Shown here in pieces: positions 35,067-45,616 of a stretch of DNA of 64,000 nucleotides. This DNA is from Roridomyces roridus (taxonomy: Eukaryota > Basidiomycota > Agaricomycetes > Agaricales > Mycenaceae), in assembly GCA_029378245.1 (NCBI GenBank), contig JARKIF010000037.1:486001-550000 (forward strand), in the 5' to 3' direction. The notes beneath the pieces are model-generated. The model worked only from the letters and a program-made list of their open reading frames with translations, did not search any database and was not told the DNA's origin. Each line of letters starts with the position of its first letter. Positions within the stretch are counted from its first letter, which is position 1. The translations under genes were made by a program, and so were the position numbers.

Positions 35067-38000
35067 TGGCGCCCATTGGCGCAGAGCACTCTGCTACTGC
35101 TCCCACCCGTTAATCCCGATAGCGAGCCCAAATATTGAAATATTGACCAGTTGAGGACGGAAGAACGCACCCTGCCGCTCCAAACGGCGGAAACACAGGC
35201 GTATATGGGGAATTGATTAATCACGCAGTGGCCAAGCAGCACAAGTAAGTGATTAATCATTGGTGGTCAATGGGCACTGCCCGTGATGCATCACCCACCA
35301 CCATACCGTGGCCGCCCTCGCGCACCCTCCCGACCACTGTCTCGCGATTGATGGTCCGTGCACGAGGGCGCGCCGACTGTCCAAAATAGGTATATTGTTT
35401 ATACATGTTAGCTCCACCCTCCCTCGCTTCGCCCCTTCACTGGGATCCCTCCTCCGCTCTTCCTGGACCATTCCTTCCCTTGTAACTTGGTACAATCACT
35501 GTATAGCACCCAATGAACGGATTCCCGCCGCAAAACTCGCTTTTCATTAGCTCAAATTCCCGTACGCAGCCCCGCATTTCGGGGGCACTGGCCTTCCTTT
35601 CCGTTGCGGCAATCGGCCTTGTAGTTGGAGGCGCGCATACTTGGATATGTCAGAACGAAGGGACCGGAGACTCAGGTGCGTAGTACCAGGCTTTTGGCCA
35701 TGATACCCCGCTCAATTTTGCCCTGCCGCCTGCTTCATCCACCCTCCATCGGCACCGGCTTTCTCCCATTAACCTCTCTTTCCGTACCTTCCGTGCTCCC
35801 ACCCGTCGCCCGTAGCGCTCATGTTGTCCTACATGCCCGTTGCTGCCGTGTACAAATGTGCACTCAACTGGATCGGCATCTGCCTCTGTCTTGAGCTCTT
35901 CAACACTCTCTGACATGCTCTTACCCTCTCCTAGGACCCTATCGACCTATGTTACCCGCATTTACCCTCGCGCTCAGCCCCCACATTGTGGCGTCTCGTC
36001 CCTCTTCAGGCGAGACTAACGACGTGGCACACACAGAGCGATTATGAGATGTCTGTGTGCTCTCAATATACACTACTCGCCAGCCCGCAAGTACACAGAA
36101 TCGAGGTGCTCCATCCTCCGTCACCGCCGTCACCACCGGCCTCCTCCTTGCTGTTACATCGCTCGGGCCACATAGTAAATGTGACCCTCCGCTCCCATGC
36201 GGTCTGTATGTGCTGCCCCGTCTCTCGTTGCTGCCCTCTATCCGTGTGCACACACCGCTGTTTGGGAAACCGGTAATCGTGGGTAGCAAGATTGCACCGA
36301 CTATCGCTCGAGCCCGCACACTGCCGACGGTTTGACCACGCCATTGTCGACTACCGCGCAGTTTTGAACGCGAGACTGCGTGTGTCAGGATGAACATGTT
36401 CATCGTTGATGAGCATGGAATTTGACTGCCCTTGAAAGCACACTTTTTGCACAATTTCAGATGTGGTTTCCATACTATATGATCTCAATACGAGAGCTGA
36501 TGTCGAGCCCAGAGACAGTCAGTACGGTGGATACTTTAGAGTACTATACAGGTTGAAGGGTATTTACCTGGATACGACTGATGGACTCACTCCGAAACAT
36601 GTAGGAGGTGTGGATACCTGCCTTACCAATGGGATACACCAATTAAACAGTTCTTAACCGTTGTACGATTGTCAGCAGTTCGAACCTTGGTGCAAGTGCA
36701 ATTCGGAGGTTCGGGAGTTCACGGAATGATGGGCAAGTCGGCCGAATGACCTGAAACATGAGCAGACCGCCGAGACGGGTCCGATGGAAGTGACGTAGTA
36801 GCCGGAACAAGTGGATTCCGGCTTGGATACGGACTTTTGGTCAAGTATCTGCTGGTATCCGAGACCAAGAGTGGGAGATATGGGTATCGTTCGAGACCTA
36901 CAACACGTGGGAGTACGTTTTGAGGCCATACTCTGGAGGGGAAGAAGGGATACAAGATATCCAAACTGTCCGAGTCATGGATCAGCGATGGAATCACGAG
37001 ATAACATGCTGAATCATGGCTTGGCGCTCTGGCTGACTGAGCACCAGTGCCAGATCAACCAATCAGGTCGTTTCTATTCAGGATGCGTGGGAGATTCATC
37101 ATTATTGCGCCATTCATTTGTACTATCATATGATTCCCGGACATGTATAAAGTAGATAGAGTGTTACCCAAGAGGGAGCGGATACTTCCCCCACTAGCAA
37201 GCTACCAGCTGCGACTACGGGATTGTTTTGTTGGCTCCTGTTGTGTGAATCGAGTTTGAAGCATAGTTTGGTTCGAGTGCCAGTTGGCTTGTGATTAGGG
37301 TTTCAGCTCAGTGGCAGCTTTGGAAGGCTTGCTACGGCTTGGTACGGTTTGTGTGTCAGTTAGGGTCTGGTTGTGTGTTCAGTGTCAGGAATTGGTTCAG
37401 GAATTGTTGGAATTTGTGAAATCCGTGTTGTATCAGTCGCTGTCGTCTTCAGATACCAGTGTAAAAGGGATCGAGAGACCCAAATACCTGCTTTATTGCA
37501 AAAACCCGGCTTTAGCCAAACTCAATCTATCTTTTGTGTTAGCTGTGAAGCTTTAAAATCTACAAAACGCTTTAGAATCGCCATCCTTGGTTTTCATCAA
37601 GGATTTTGATTCGCAATACAAAACTCGACCAATCATATCGAGACAATATCACAGTATTCCCTACAACCTTTCATAAGGCCCTGTACTAGGGACTTATACT
37701 CGCCTTTGCCTGCTGTCAATATAGTTGTCACTCGCCCCGGAGCTTCGTGATTGGGTTGTTTAGATATAGATTCGTCTGTATCGAGACACATCTAGTCTTG
37801 TTGTTTCGAGTTGGTTGATTTCTATAGTAGGTTTAGAGCACATACACCATCGTTCATTCGGTATTGTTTTCGCTCTCCCTCAGTATGGTCTCCTCTCCGT
37901 CGTTCACTCCATACTTCTACTTCAATACCTGTATTCACATATGTAGCCTTCAAAACAAATTATCACCTTAAATGTTCCAGGCTGAGGAAAGCCCTGAATC

Positions 38001-38097
38001 CCAGTTATATCGCCTCGGTGTCTGCGGCATCAGCCCATCCGACATCAATCTGCCACGATACAGTTGCCAAGGAGGCGCTAGCCGCTGTCACAGCTGG
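35067..38097. other. Stretch of 3 kb without a supported gene
   Basis: 35200-36350 is GC-richer with broken coding-like pieces on both strands. 36460-38090 is AT-richer, probably old transposon debris. An imperfect inverted pair around GATTAATCA lies at 35210-35260. Near 36675-36700, CAGTTCGAACCTTGG looks like an isolated B box. I can assign nothing further. Confidence 0.3.
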
Positions 38098-38099
38098 TA

Positions 38100-40684
38100 C
38101 AGTAAAACTTTTGCAAAAAAACATGTTATGGATCATCCGTAGGTATTGCAAAAGTTCAGGTTAATTCTTATCTATGGAAGAGACTGCCAGAACTAGTTGA
38201 CCGGCTGGCATGGCACATCCGGCACACCGGCACAGGCTATATATGCTATTAAATTTTGATTTTCATCCTCCGGCCTTCTCGGAGAATCCTCCATGGGAAG
38301 AGAACATTGATGGCTCCTTCCAGATGTGATAACAATCCTGAAAGAGTAACCGGCATATTTGGACCAGCGGCATGCATCAAAAAAAGATGGGGGATCAAAA
38401 AATCAAAGTTGTAGAGCCGCTTGAAAGCTACAGGAGTTGCTAACATTGTTTTACATCAAACTGATTGGCTGGCCTGCAAAATGCAAAATACTTTTTCAGA
38501 GGCAAGTCTTTGGAAACCAACACCAGGTTTTGAAAGCTGAGTGTGTCCCAAGGCTTCATACCAAAGGAACCATTATGTTTTCTAACCTCAGAGTGGCATT
38601 ATCAACTCTGAATTCAAAAAGTGTTTGACATTTCGGATGCTATTCCCGATTGAGCCACTACGCTTTCCTCCCAAAAAGGCAATTTTCACCTTTTGCACTC
38701 CCATTGGATCTGCCTCTGGGATCCTTAACAAACTTGACTGACAACAATTCTTCTTTCAATCCTTCCACATGTTTTGGCCAGAAGTGTGTTACCACTTTGT
38801 GTATATACCAGTTGTAAGAGTGGAAATGGTCTGTGCATTTTTGCACCTTTGATATCATTTCCATGTAGTTTCATGCTTTTGTGATCTGTGAGCTTAGCAT
38901 GTTCATGTACCACTTAGGATGCTAGATCTCAAATATCAGTCCAGATCTGAGCCATGGGAGAGTGTTATAAGTGAATGAGATAAAAGGTAGATTTAGGTGC
39001 AGCTATTGATATTGGCAGTTGATAACCTGATCCTTAGCACCCCAAGACTTCAATGAGTATTATCAATGACTTTTGAAGTCCCTTACCTTAAGGTGCACAA
39101 TAGGCCAGGTGAAAGTGGGAAAAGTCATCAAATCCCATTTTCACTGTATTGCTCATGCTCTTGATTTTTCCTCTGTGGTTGAAGTACATGGGACAAGTAA
39201 AGTTATATGCATAGAGATTTTGTGATCATTTTGGATCATTCTGTTGATAGAAGACAAAGGGAGTGGAATCTGGGATATTTGAAGTCACCACTGAGGAAAG
39301 GGAGCTCAGGGGGTCCAGAAAGTGTCCTTGATCATGAGGGTTGGGGGAGAATCCATGGAGTTCTGTTCAAGAGCTCTACTGGACATTTGACCAAATTCTT
39401 ACCCTACAATCCTGCCAGACCCAAACACAACCAGTGGAATCTTGCAAATGCTCTTGCAAATATGGATGGGTGGAGCAATTCTAAGATGTTCCATCTAGTT
39501 TTTAGACTCCCAATACATGTACATGGCCCTGTAGGTGCACAACAAGGGGGATCAGCTCAAAATGATCACACTCATAACTCAGGTTTCTCCTCATGTTCTG
39601 GCCAGTTTCTTTGCTCTAATGGGATCTAATGGCAAGGGAAATGTTCACTGTGGTGTTGGAGCCAATGCATTAGCCACAGGTATTGAGAACTGGTGCACAC
39701 TTACATTTGACAGAATTGAGTTGAAATCTCTCTGGAATCAAGGGCCTTGGTTGAACCTTCTTCAGATTAGAGTTAATATGAGCCAGGATCAGACTTACAG
39801 GCTACAGATCACACATCTGGGCACTAGAATCATTCAGTACCAGGAAATCAGTGTGTGCAATCATACAGCAATTGTGCCTCTCAGTCAGTGTAAATGGGGG
39901 TTGTAAATACATGGAGTGCATGGGAGGGAGTGCTGCAATAGTTCCATGAAGATTCAAAAGAATTGAGGGAATGGTGCTAAAGGTATAAAGGCAACAAAAA
40001 TGGGATGAGGGTACTGGGATTTGAACTTGCGACCTTGGCAAAAACAAGTAATAAGGGAAGAATTATTAGAGAGACAAGTAACCAATAGACTAGACAACCA
40101 ATACCTTGAAGCAGTGGGGAGTCATCTCAGCTACCAGGTACACCTCCTTTGCTAACCCACCAGACCTACTATGCCGCGGTGCCCTAAAACATCACCATCA
40201 AAACACCGTGAGCAATAGGCCATACAATTTGAACAATGTAATACAGGCATTTCATTTTTCTGAAGCCGGGGTTTGGAAAGTATTTTGCATTTTGTGAGCC
40301 AGCCAGGCATTTTGAGCCAGTATTGTATAGGGTGATTCTGTAGCTGCAAATCAGCTCTACAACTTTGATTTTTTTTGATCCCCGATCATTTCTGATCCAT
40401 GCCGAGCATGTGTAGTCAATTGATGCAGTGGTATCAGTCATCTCCGGAGCCATTGATGGCAATTTAAGATATTAATATCAATTACCCATTAAATAGAGCT
40501 TAACCGAGAGTTAATCTGGTTGTTCAGTATACCCGATACTGCCCCAGGATGCCGCCCTGATCCCTGTGATGGATACGGTCAGAGATAAGAGATTCAGTGC
40601 CTTTTGGGTATAGATAATATTTAACGTGTTCTTTTGCAATACCTACGGATGATTGGTAACGTGTTTTTTGCAAAAGTTTTACTG
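38100..40684. mobile_element. Element E: TA-target long-TIR element, 2585 bp
   Basis: The ends CAGTAAAACTTTTGCAAAA and TTTTGCAAAAGTTTTACTG are each next to TA (38098-38099 and 40685-40686). The TIRs extend, with gaps, about 430 bp (to about 38530 and from about 40250). The tip can fold because AACTTTTGCAA is mirrored by TTGCAAAAGTT 40 bp inside. The inner module TCAAAGTTGTAGAGCCGC...GCTACAGGAGTTG (38405-38440) is shared with A-D. It has no transposase. It is inserted near the 3' end of the K2 transposase gene. Confidence 0.85.
39985..40095 (-). repeat. SINE-like copy in element E
   Basis: The minus strand has TTGTCTAGTCTATTGGTTAC (A-box-like) and AAGTTCAAATCCCAGTACCC (B box) in the right order. 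Confidence 0.5.
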
Positions 40685-40686
40685 TA

Positions 40687-43530
40687 TCTAGTGTCCAGAT
40701 CTTGTCCGAGAATTTGTTGTCATTGTCGCAAAGGAGGTTGAATTCACCAATGAATGCATATTTGACTACTTGCTCCCAGGACAGCAGCGGCTTTGGCGGA
40801 GTCATTTCCGGCGCCACTCGATTGTAGCGCTCGAGAGCGTTTCGAACAGCTTTGGATCGAGCTTGGAGCGATTTGGCAATGTGTTTACGGAGTTTATAGC
40901 CTGCAGGAGAGTCAGTAGGTGCAGATATTTAATATTGTTTCAAGCCATACCTGTGCCCGACTGATTCATCTTCATCAGCTCAAAGATACGCTGGACCACT
41001 ACAGACTCAAGCGCGTTCACAGCCACCAAAAACTTCCTCTGCAGGACCTCCTTCATGCCTTTTGTCCACTCCTCAGAGTCTGGCTTCCAGCGTTCCTCCG
41101 GTGTCAGCACCAAGGCAACCTCAAGATCCTGGACGGCCTGAAGCGCCCGGTCCACCTTCTCCTTGGCGTGGCGGGCAGCAATCTCGGCCTTGTTCTTGGA
41201 GGTACTGTATGCTGCGTCGTCACTGCGGGACTGATGTGCTGCCTTGCGCAGTTCCCTGGATTTGGCCCTGATGAGGTGTGAGCGGATGGAATGAATGAAA
41301 CAATCAATCACGCACTTTGCGGATTCCAGAGCCATCAGCTTCTGCACATACTCCATCTCCAACGTCTCCGGCTTTACAGCCGCCCCAGACTTCAGGCCTC
41401 GCAGAACCTTCCGTTCCTCCTCCAGCCACTTCTCAAAGACCGACTCGTCTTGGAGACCCTCCTGTTTTAGGAAGCCCCCGATGATATGTTCAGTCTTCAG
41501 GATCCCAATTGCTTGCCAATAATTCGAGCAAAGGAATTTCGCTGGCAAATGGTAAGCACATTTTGTAATATGAAAGATTAATGACGTACACAGATTCGCA
41601 TACGTCTCCACATTGTCGAATCGCTTCATGTAAGTAGATATCTCCTGCTGCCGATGGAAGCAACTGGAATATCTGCATGACTTGGCCAGACCGTTCGAGT
41701 GGGAGAAGTAGCGCTCGCAGGTCTCCAGGTCCTCTAGACCCATCCCCTTCCGATAATTCGCTAGTCGGTAGACTTGGCAAAACCGATTGTGAGCATGACC
41801 GTGGAAGGCAGGGACCAGGCAGCTGAAGCACTTTTTGCAAGCCTCATCCCCTAGCTCGCTATCGAATACAGTTGTTTCAAAATGGCACGCGACGTCATAA
41901 CCAGCTCCAAGACGTTCGCCCAAGTGCTTCATCAGCTCATAGCTTATGGCGAGGGGGTACTTTGAGCTGTAAAGATGAAACGATCCGGTTCAATGACTGG
42001 AGGAATTTGGGAGGGAGACTTACAGTTCTCTGCTTTGGATCATGTCGACCACCAATAACGCAAAGCCGTGCCGACAAAGACAGAGGAAGATGTCGTGAAT
42101 CATATTCTGCCATTTGTCGGTGCAGGGACTTTTCTTTCCAGCCTAGAGCAGCAAGTCAAAAGCCGCCACATTTGTGAGCATAATCACACACCTCGTTGGG
42201 AGCCATTGGGAGCATCTGCGCAACCCCGTCCTTTGCCCACCGATCCACCTTCTCACGTGTCAGGAAGAAACCGTCCCCTGCGTCCCGATCATCCCTGAGC
42301 TCACTGGACTTGCTTCGATCATCCTTGTCTCGACGTAGAATGCGCTTCAAAGAGTCATTTCCATCCATAGCGGTCAAAATCCGGAAGATGAGATTGTCCT
42401 CCCCCTCAAGCTCATACATGCAAGCGGGACAGGCATTCTTCATACGCCATGATGGGGAATCACGTCCTAGGACGTCCAGAACACGACGATCACAGCGTCG
42501 GAGGATATCGAGGTACAAATCATATGCAATAGAGAATTGTTGGGTGAGATAGCTTTGAAACTCAACCTAGAGAGTGTCAATAAGAAGTCGAAGAAAGGAC
42601 TCCGTCAAATACCTGATGAATATCACACAAGGACTTGAAAAATGATAAAATTGCGAGTTGAGGGCACCGACAGTGCATTATTCGATAAGCCTCCAACACA
42701 CGGACTGTCACAGCAATGGTGGGTTGCAGAGGTGCTGAGGGCATCAAGCCAGCCATGATAAGTGAGGCAGCGATAGTTCCCCCTCTCGGATCGAGCATAA
42801 CAGTCTTCTCACAACATTCTGAAGCCATGAGCACTATGTCAAGGAAGGAAGCAATGGAGAGCTCACAAAACATGTCCACCACCGTAATCTTATACGGTTC
42901 TTCCGAAACAGGGGGACTTGGGTCCGGGTCGGTTTGCCATGTAAACCAGCGGAGGTACGCCAAGAGCATCTCCGGCATCTGGATCTCAAACTCCTCCGTC
43001 CGTATCTCAATAGGTCACGGCGCATTCGGAAGTCGGGATATTTCCTGTTTAGAATGAGTGAAACTGAATTGTAGCAAATTTGAAGACGCACCTCTTCTTT
43101 GAATTCACCTCAAACTCCTCCTCCAACTGCCATTCCAACTCGGCCTGGAGCTCTCCACCGGCATGGCTAAGCTCGATCCTCTCCTCCCCCTGCAAGATAG
43201 CGTCGATGTTGACGGTGCCAAGGTCCTCCCAATCATTCATGTCAACATCGCCGGCTTCTTCTGTCAAGGCATGCAGTCGGCGCAGCTTGTCCGATTTGGA
43301 GGAGTTGGAGCCTGGAATATAGGTGAGATTTTGGTTTGTGGAGGACCTGAATGCACACCTTGTATATCCTCCGTGGCGGTTTGTAGAGCGGCGCGTCGCT
43401 CCTTCTCCTTGGCCAAGGAGGTGCGGAAAACACGGTCCTTTGGGATGCTGCTTTTCCCATGACCAGGTGGCGCAGAGCTACCACACACCCGAACCCAATT
43501 TTTGCTGCTGCCAGTTTTGTGCACACCCAT
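40687..43530 (-). pseudogene. KDZ transposase, CxC1 type (K2), 3' end cut by element E
   Basis: This is the transposase of a second KDZ element. From an ATG at 43530 it has a polar N-terminus, then an intron (about 43323-43368) leading to SNSSKSDKLRRLHALTEEAG. The CxC1 region has MPEMLLAYLRWFTWQTDP and RVLEAYRIMHCRCPQLAILS. A zinc-ribbon-like CPACMYELEGE follows, then AMDGNDSLKRILRRD (first catalytic Asp), GAGYDVACHFETTV (second), FHGHAHNRFCQ and GLEDLETCERYFSHSNGLA (catalytic Glu). The tail is long and charged. At least five short introns are visible. There is one apparent frameshift near 43010-43040, between FRMRRDL and EIRTEEFEIQ. Element E interrupts the gene after DKIWTLD at 40686, so the natural C-terminus is missing. 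Confidence 0.85.
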
Positions 43531-43559
43531 GCAGAGAGAGGAGAAAGAAAGACGCGCTC

Positions 43560-44434
43560 GGCAATACCGTGGGAATCACGTTACCATCACGTGATCCCAA
43601 ACGCGCACCATCCACCTTTGTCCCTTCCACATCCTCTCGTCTTGCTGCTCTGCTACAAACCTATGCTGGGCCTGGATTTCCTTACAGGTGTGTCTTTCCA
43701 ACCCCAATCCTTCAATATGCAGGCCCTCCTGCTGTGTTTTCTCTGCCAGCTGGCAGGTGTATCCCAAGTGTATCCACAGCTGGTGCGCTCCCAGACTTGC
43801 AGGAATGCAGTGCTCCGCCTTTGGAACACGAATTTTTAAATCTGCATGCTCTGGGGCGCCTCTTCTGTTGGATACCTGCCTTTCCTTCTGTTTCTTATCC
43901 ATTCTGGAAACAGACGGCTGAGCCACCCTTTTCCCCCCTTTTTCAAGGTCTAGCACGCTGCAAGACGCGATCTGGGGCGAGTTCTCTCCGTTCGAGCTGT
44001 CCAAGGAGAATGCCATCCGAGTTTCCATCGACATCGGTGATACCCTCGAGGCGGTGCTCACAGATCAAGACGCCAGCGGACTACTCGATGAAGATCTCTC
44101 GGGCACAGGAGAGCCCCTTCCTAGCGAGGATTCTGCCACAGCCCCGGATTTTCTTGACCTCCCTCTCCCCCTCCCCGACCCGGTCTCTCCTTCACCCACC
44201 AAACGACCCGCTCATCATGCCTTTGACCCTCCCTCCGTTGACCCGACATCATCCAAGTGCCTAGAACCTCCCAGCCACTTGGTGAGCACTCTGGGAGTCT
44301 CCCAACCATCTAAAAAGCACCACTGGGAGGCTCCCATACACTCCCATGGGAGCAATGGGAGCCTCCCATCCATGAACTCACCACCATTGGGACACCCCCA
44401 ACCCTCCCATGGGAGCTCCCAGCCACTCCCATAG
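43560..44434 (+). pseudogene. Divergent coding remnant beside the K2 transposase
   Basis: A coding-like segment reads STFVPSTSSRLAALLQTYAG then PGFPYR, ending at a GTGTGT donor (about 43688). Another, from about 43967 in the frame that opens at 44054, reads DAIWGEFSPFELSKENAIRV, SIDIGDTLEAVLTDQDASG and then Pro/Ser-rich sequence running into palindromic DNA until 44434. The intervening exons are unclear. It may be a K2 accessory gene transcribed away from the transposase. Function unknown. Confidence 0.35.
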
Positions 44435-44520
44435 GAGGCATGGGAGCCTCCCGTCCATCTTTTCAGTGGACTGGGAGTCTCCCATGTGCCTTTGACCCTA
44501 CTACTGGCCTGGGAGTCCAG
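44245..44520. repeat. Cluster of TGGGAGNCTCCCA palindromes, left part
   Basis: At least seven copies or half copies of the perfect palindrome family TGGGAG(A/G/T)CTCCCA lie within 275 bp, mixed with CTCCCATGGGAG. A second cluster lies at 45225-45410. This could be a subterminal transposase-binding array of an unidentified element, or hairpin-prone DNA. Confidence 0.7.
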
Positions 44521-44819
44521 GCACTGACATACCAATTTGACAATGCTTGCCACCAATGGCGATGTTTGTTTGTCAAATTAACTTGACAAATTACTTGTAA
44601 CCTGATCGACACAAAAGAAAAATATGGAACAAACGGCAGGCAGAACTTGCCTCGCCACCAGCATGACCATTATTCAGGATGATTCAGAGGTGGTGGATTG
44701 GAACTATCAGGCTACATTTGATCAAAATCGTGTATCGTGTACCAATTTTACGAATGGGCGCCACTCGAGGGGGAAGACAAACCAGAAGGGGTAAAACACG
44801 GGAACGGTGGCAAGCCGGC

Positions 44820-44935
44820 CAAAAAGAGGGAATAGGGTGGATATGCAGCAGGCAGGATTTGAACCTGCAACAACTGACAGATGCACAGGATACAGCAAGC
44901 ACAGGGCAGTTACCACTCCCCATAATGAGCATTAA
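44820..44935 (-). repeat. SINE-like copy 1 of a related pair
   Basis: The minus strand has ATGGGGAGTGGTAACTGCCC (A-box-like) and TTGCAGGTTCAAATCCTGCC (B box). The unit at 45100-45200 has the same flanking words GTATCC and GCCTGCTGC, so they share a source. Confidence 0.55.
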
Positions 44936-45099
44936 CAAGGGAGGCAATTACTAGTACTTCCTCCTCACTTTACTCCCTTCCTCCTCGCTCGTATTCCCAA
45001 AATAAGCTGATCGAAAGGGAAGACAAACCAAGAAGGGGTACAACACGGCAGCGGCAGCAGGCCGACCAAAAAAAAAGAGAAAAAAAGAGAGGGAACAGG

Positions 45100-45200
45100 A
45101 TGGATACGCAGCAGGCAGGAATCAAACCTGGGACAGCTGCGATAAGCATGTGATATGGGAAGCACGGTGGAGTTACCACTCAACTAACATGAGCATTATA
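45100..45200 (-). repeat. SINE-like copy 2 of a related pair
   Basis: The minus strand has TTGAGTGGTAACTCCACCGT (A-box-like) and CCAGGTTTGATTCCTGCCTG (B box). The next 60 bp resemble those after copy 1, with GGTCGGC...CCCTTCTTGG in place of GGCCGGC...CCCCTTCTGG. Confidence 0.55.
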
Positions 45201-45224
45201 CAGTACGGTGACTTGATCCATTTA

Positions 45225-45410
45225 TCTGTCATGGGACCCTCCCATCCTCCAATTCGCCCGTACTGGGACTCTCCCAGCCCCGATTTCACAACCATGGGAG
45301 ACTCCCATGCACCGAGTGAGCAGTACTGGGAGCCTCCCATACCCTCCTATGGTAGCCATGGGTCACTCCCATTCATCCACTTGTTAGGCGTGGAAGCCTC
45401 CCACTTAGAC
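45225..45410. repeat. Cluster of TGGGAGNCTCCCA palindromes, right part
   Basis: Five or more variants of the TGGGAG...CTCCCA unit occur, for example TGGGACTCTCCCA, TGGGAGACTCCCA and TGGGAGCCTCCCA, spaced 30-45 bp apart. Confidence 0.7.
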
Positions 45411-45616
45411 CCCGTTTGCTAGCTCCCAAACAAGTTCCATATTAATGATTGACAGATTCTGTCAATCAATCTCCAAACATTACGAGTAAACAACCGCTAC
45501 GGTCCCATTTAGGCAATTTTCAATTCAAAGTGCTAAAATTTAAACAACGTTACAAAGGTACATTGGAACAAAAGTACCATTAGATAGAAAGAAGTTAAAA
45601 AGCGGCCGCATTGAAG
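45411..45616. other. AT-rich spacer downstream of the next gene
   Basis: It contains a perfect palindromic word, GATTGACAGATTCTGTCAATC (minus one base), near 45447-45467. No gene is seen. Confidence 0.3.

Larger units (their letters stand above)
44521..45224. other. AT-rich spacer with two SINE-like units
   Basis: This lies between the two palindrome clusters. It contains the palindrome TTTGTCAAATTAACTTGACAAA-like sequence at about 44568-44592 and two SINE-like units described separately. I see no gene. Confidence 0.4.

Noticed and set aside
43323..44264. Long open plus-strand frame of 313 codons
   Set aside because: Its first part is the antisense shadow of the K2 transposase N-terminus, with no coherent protein across the whole length.
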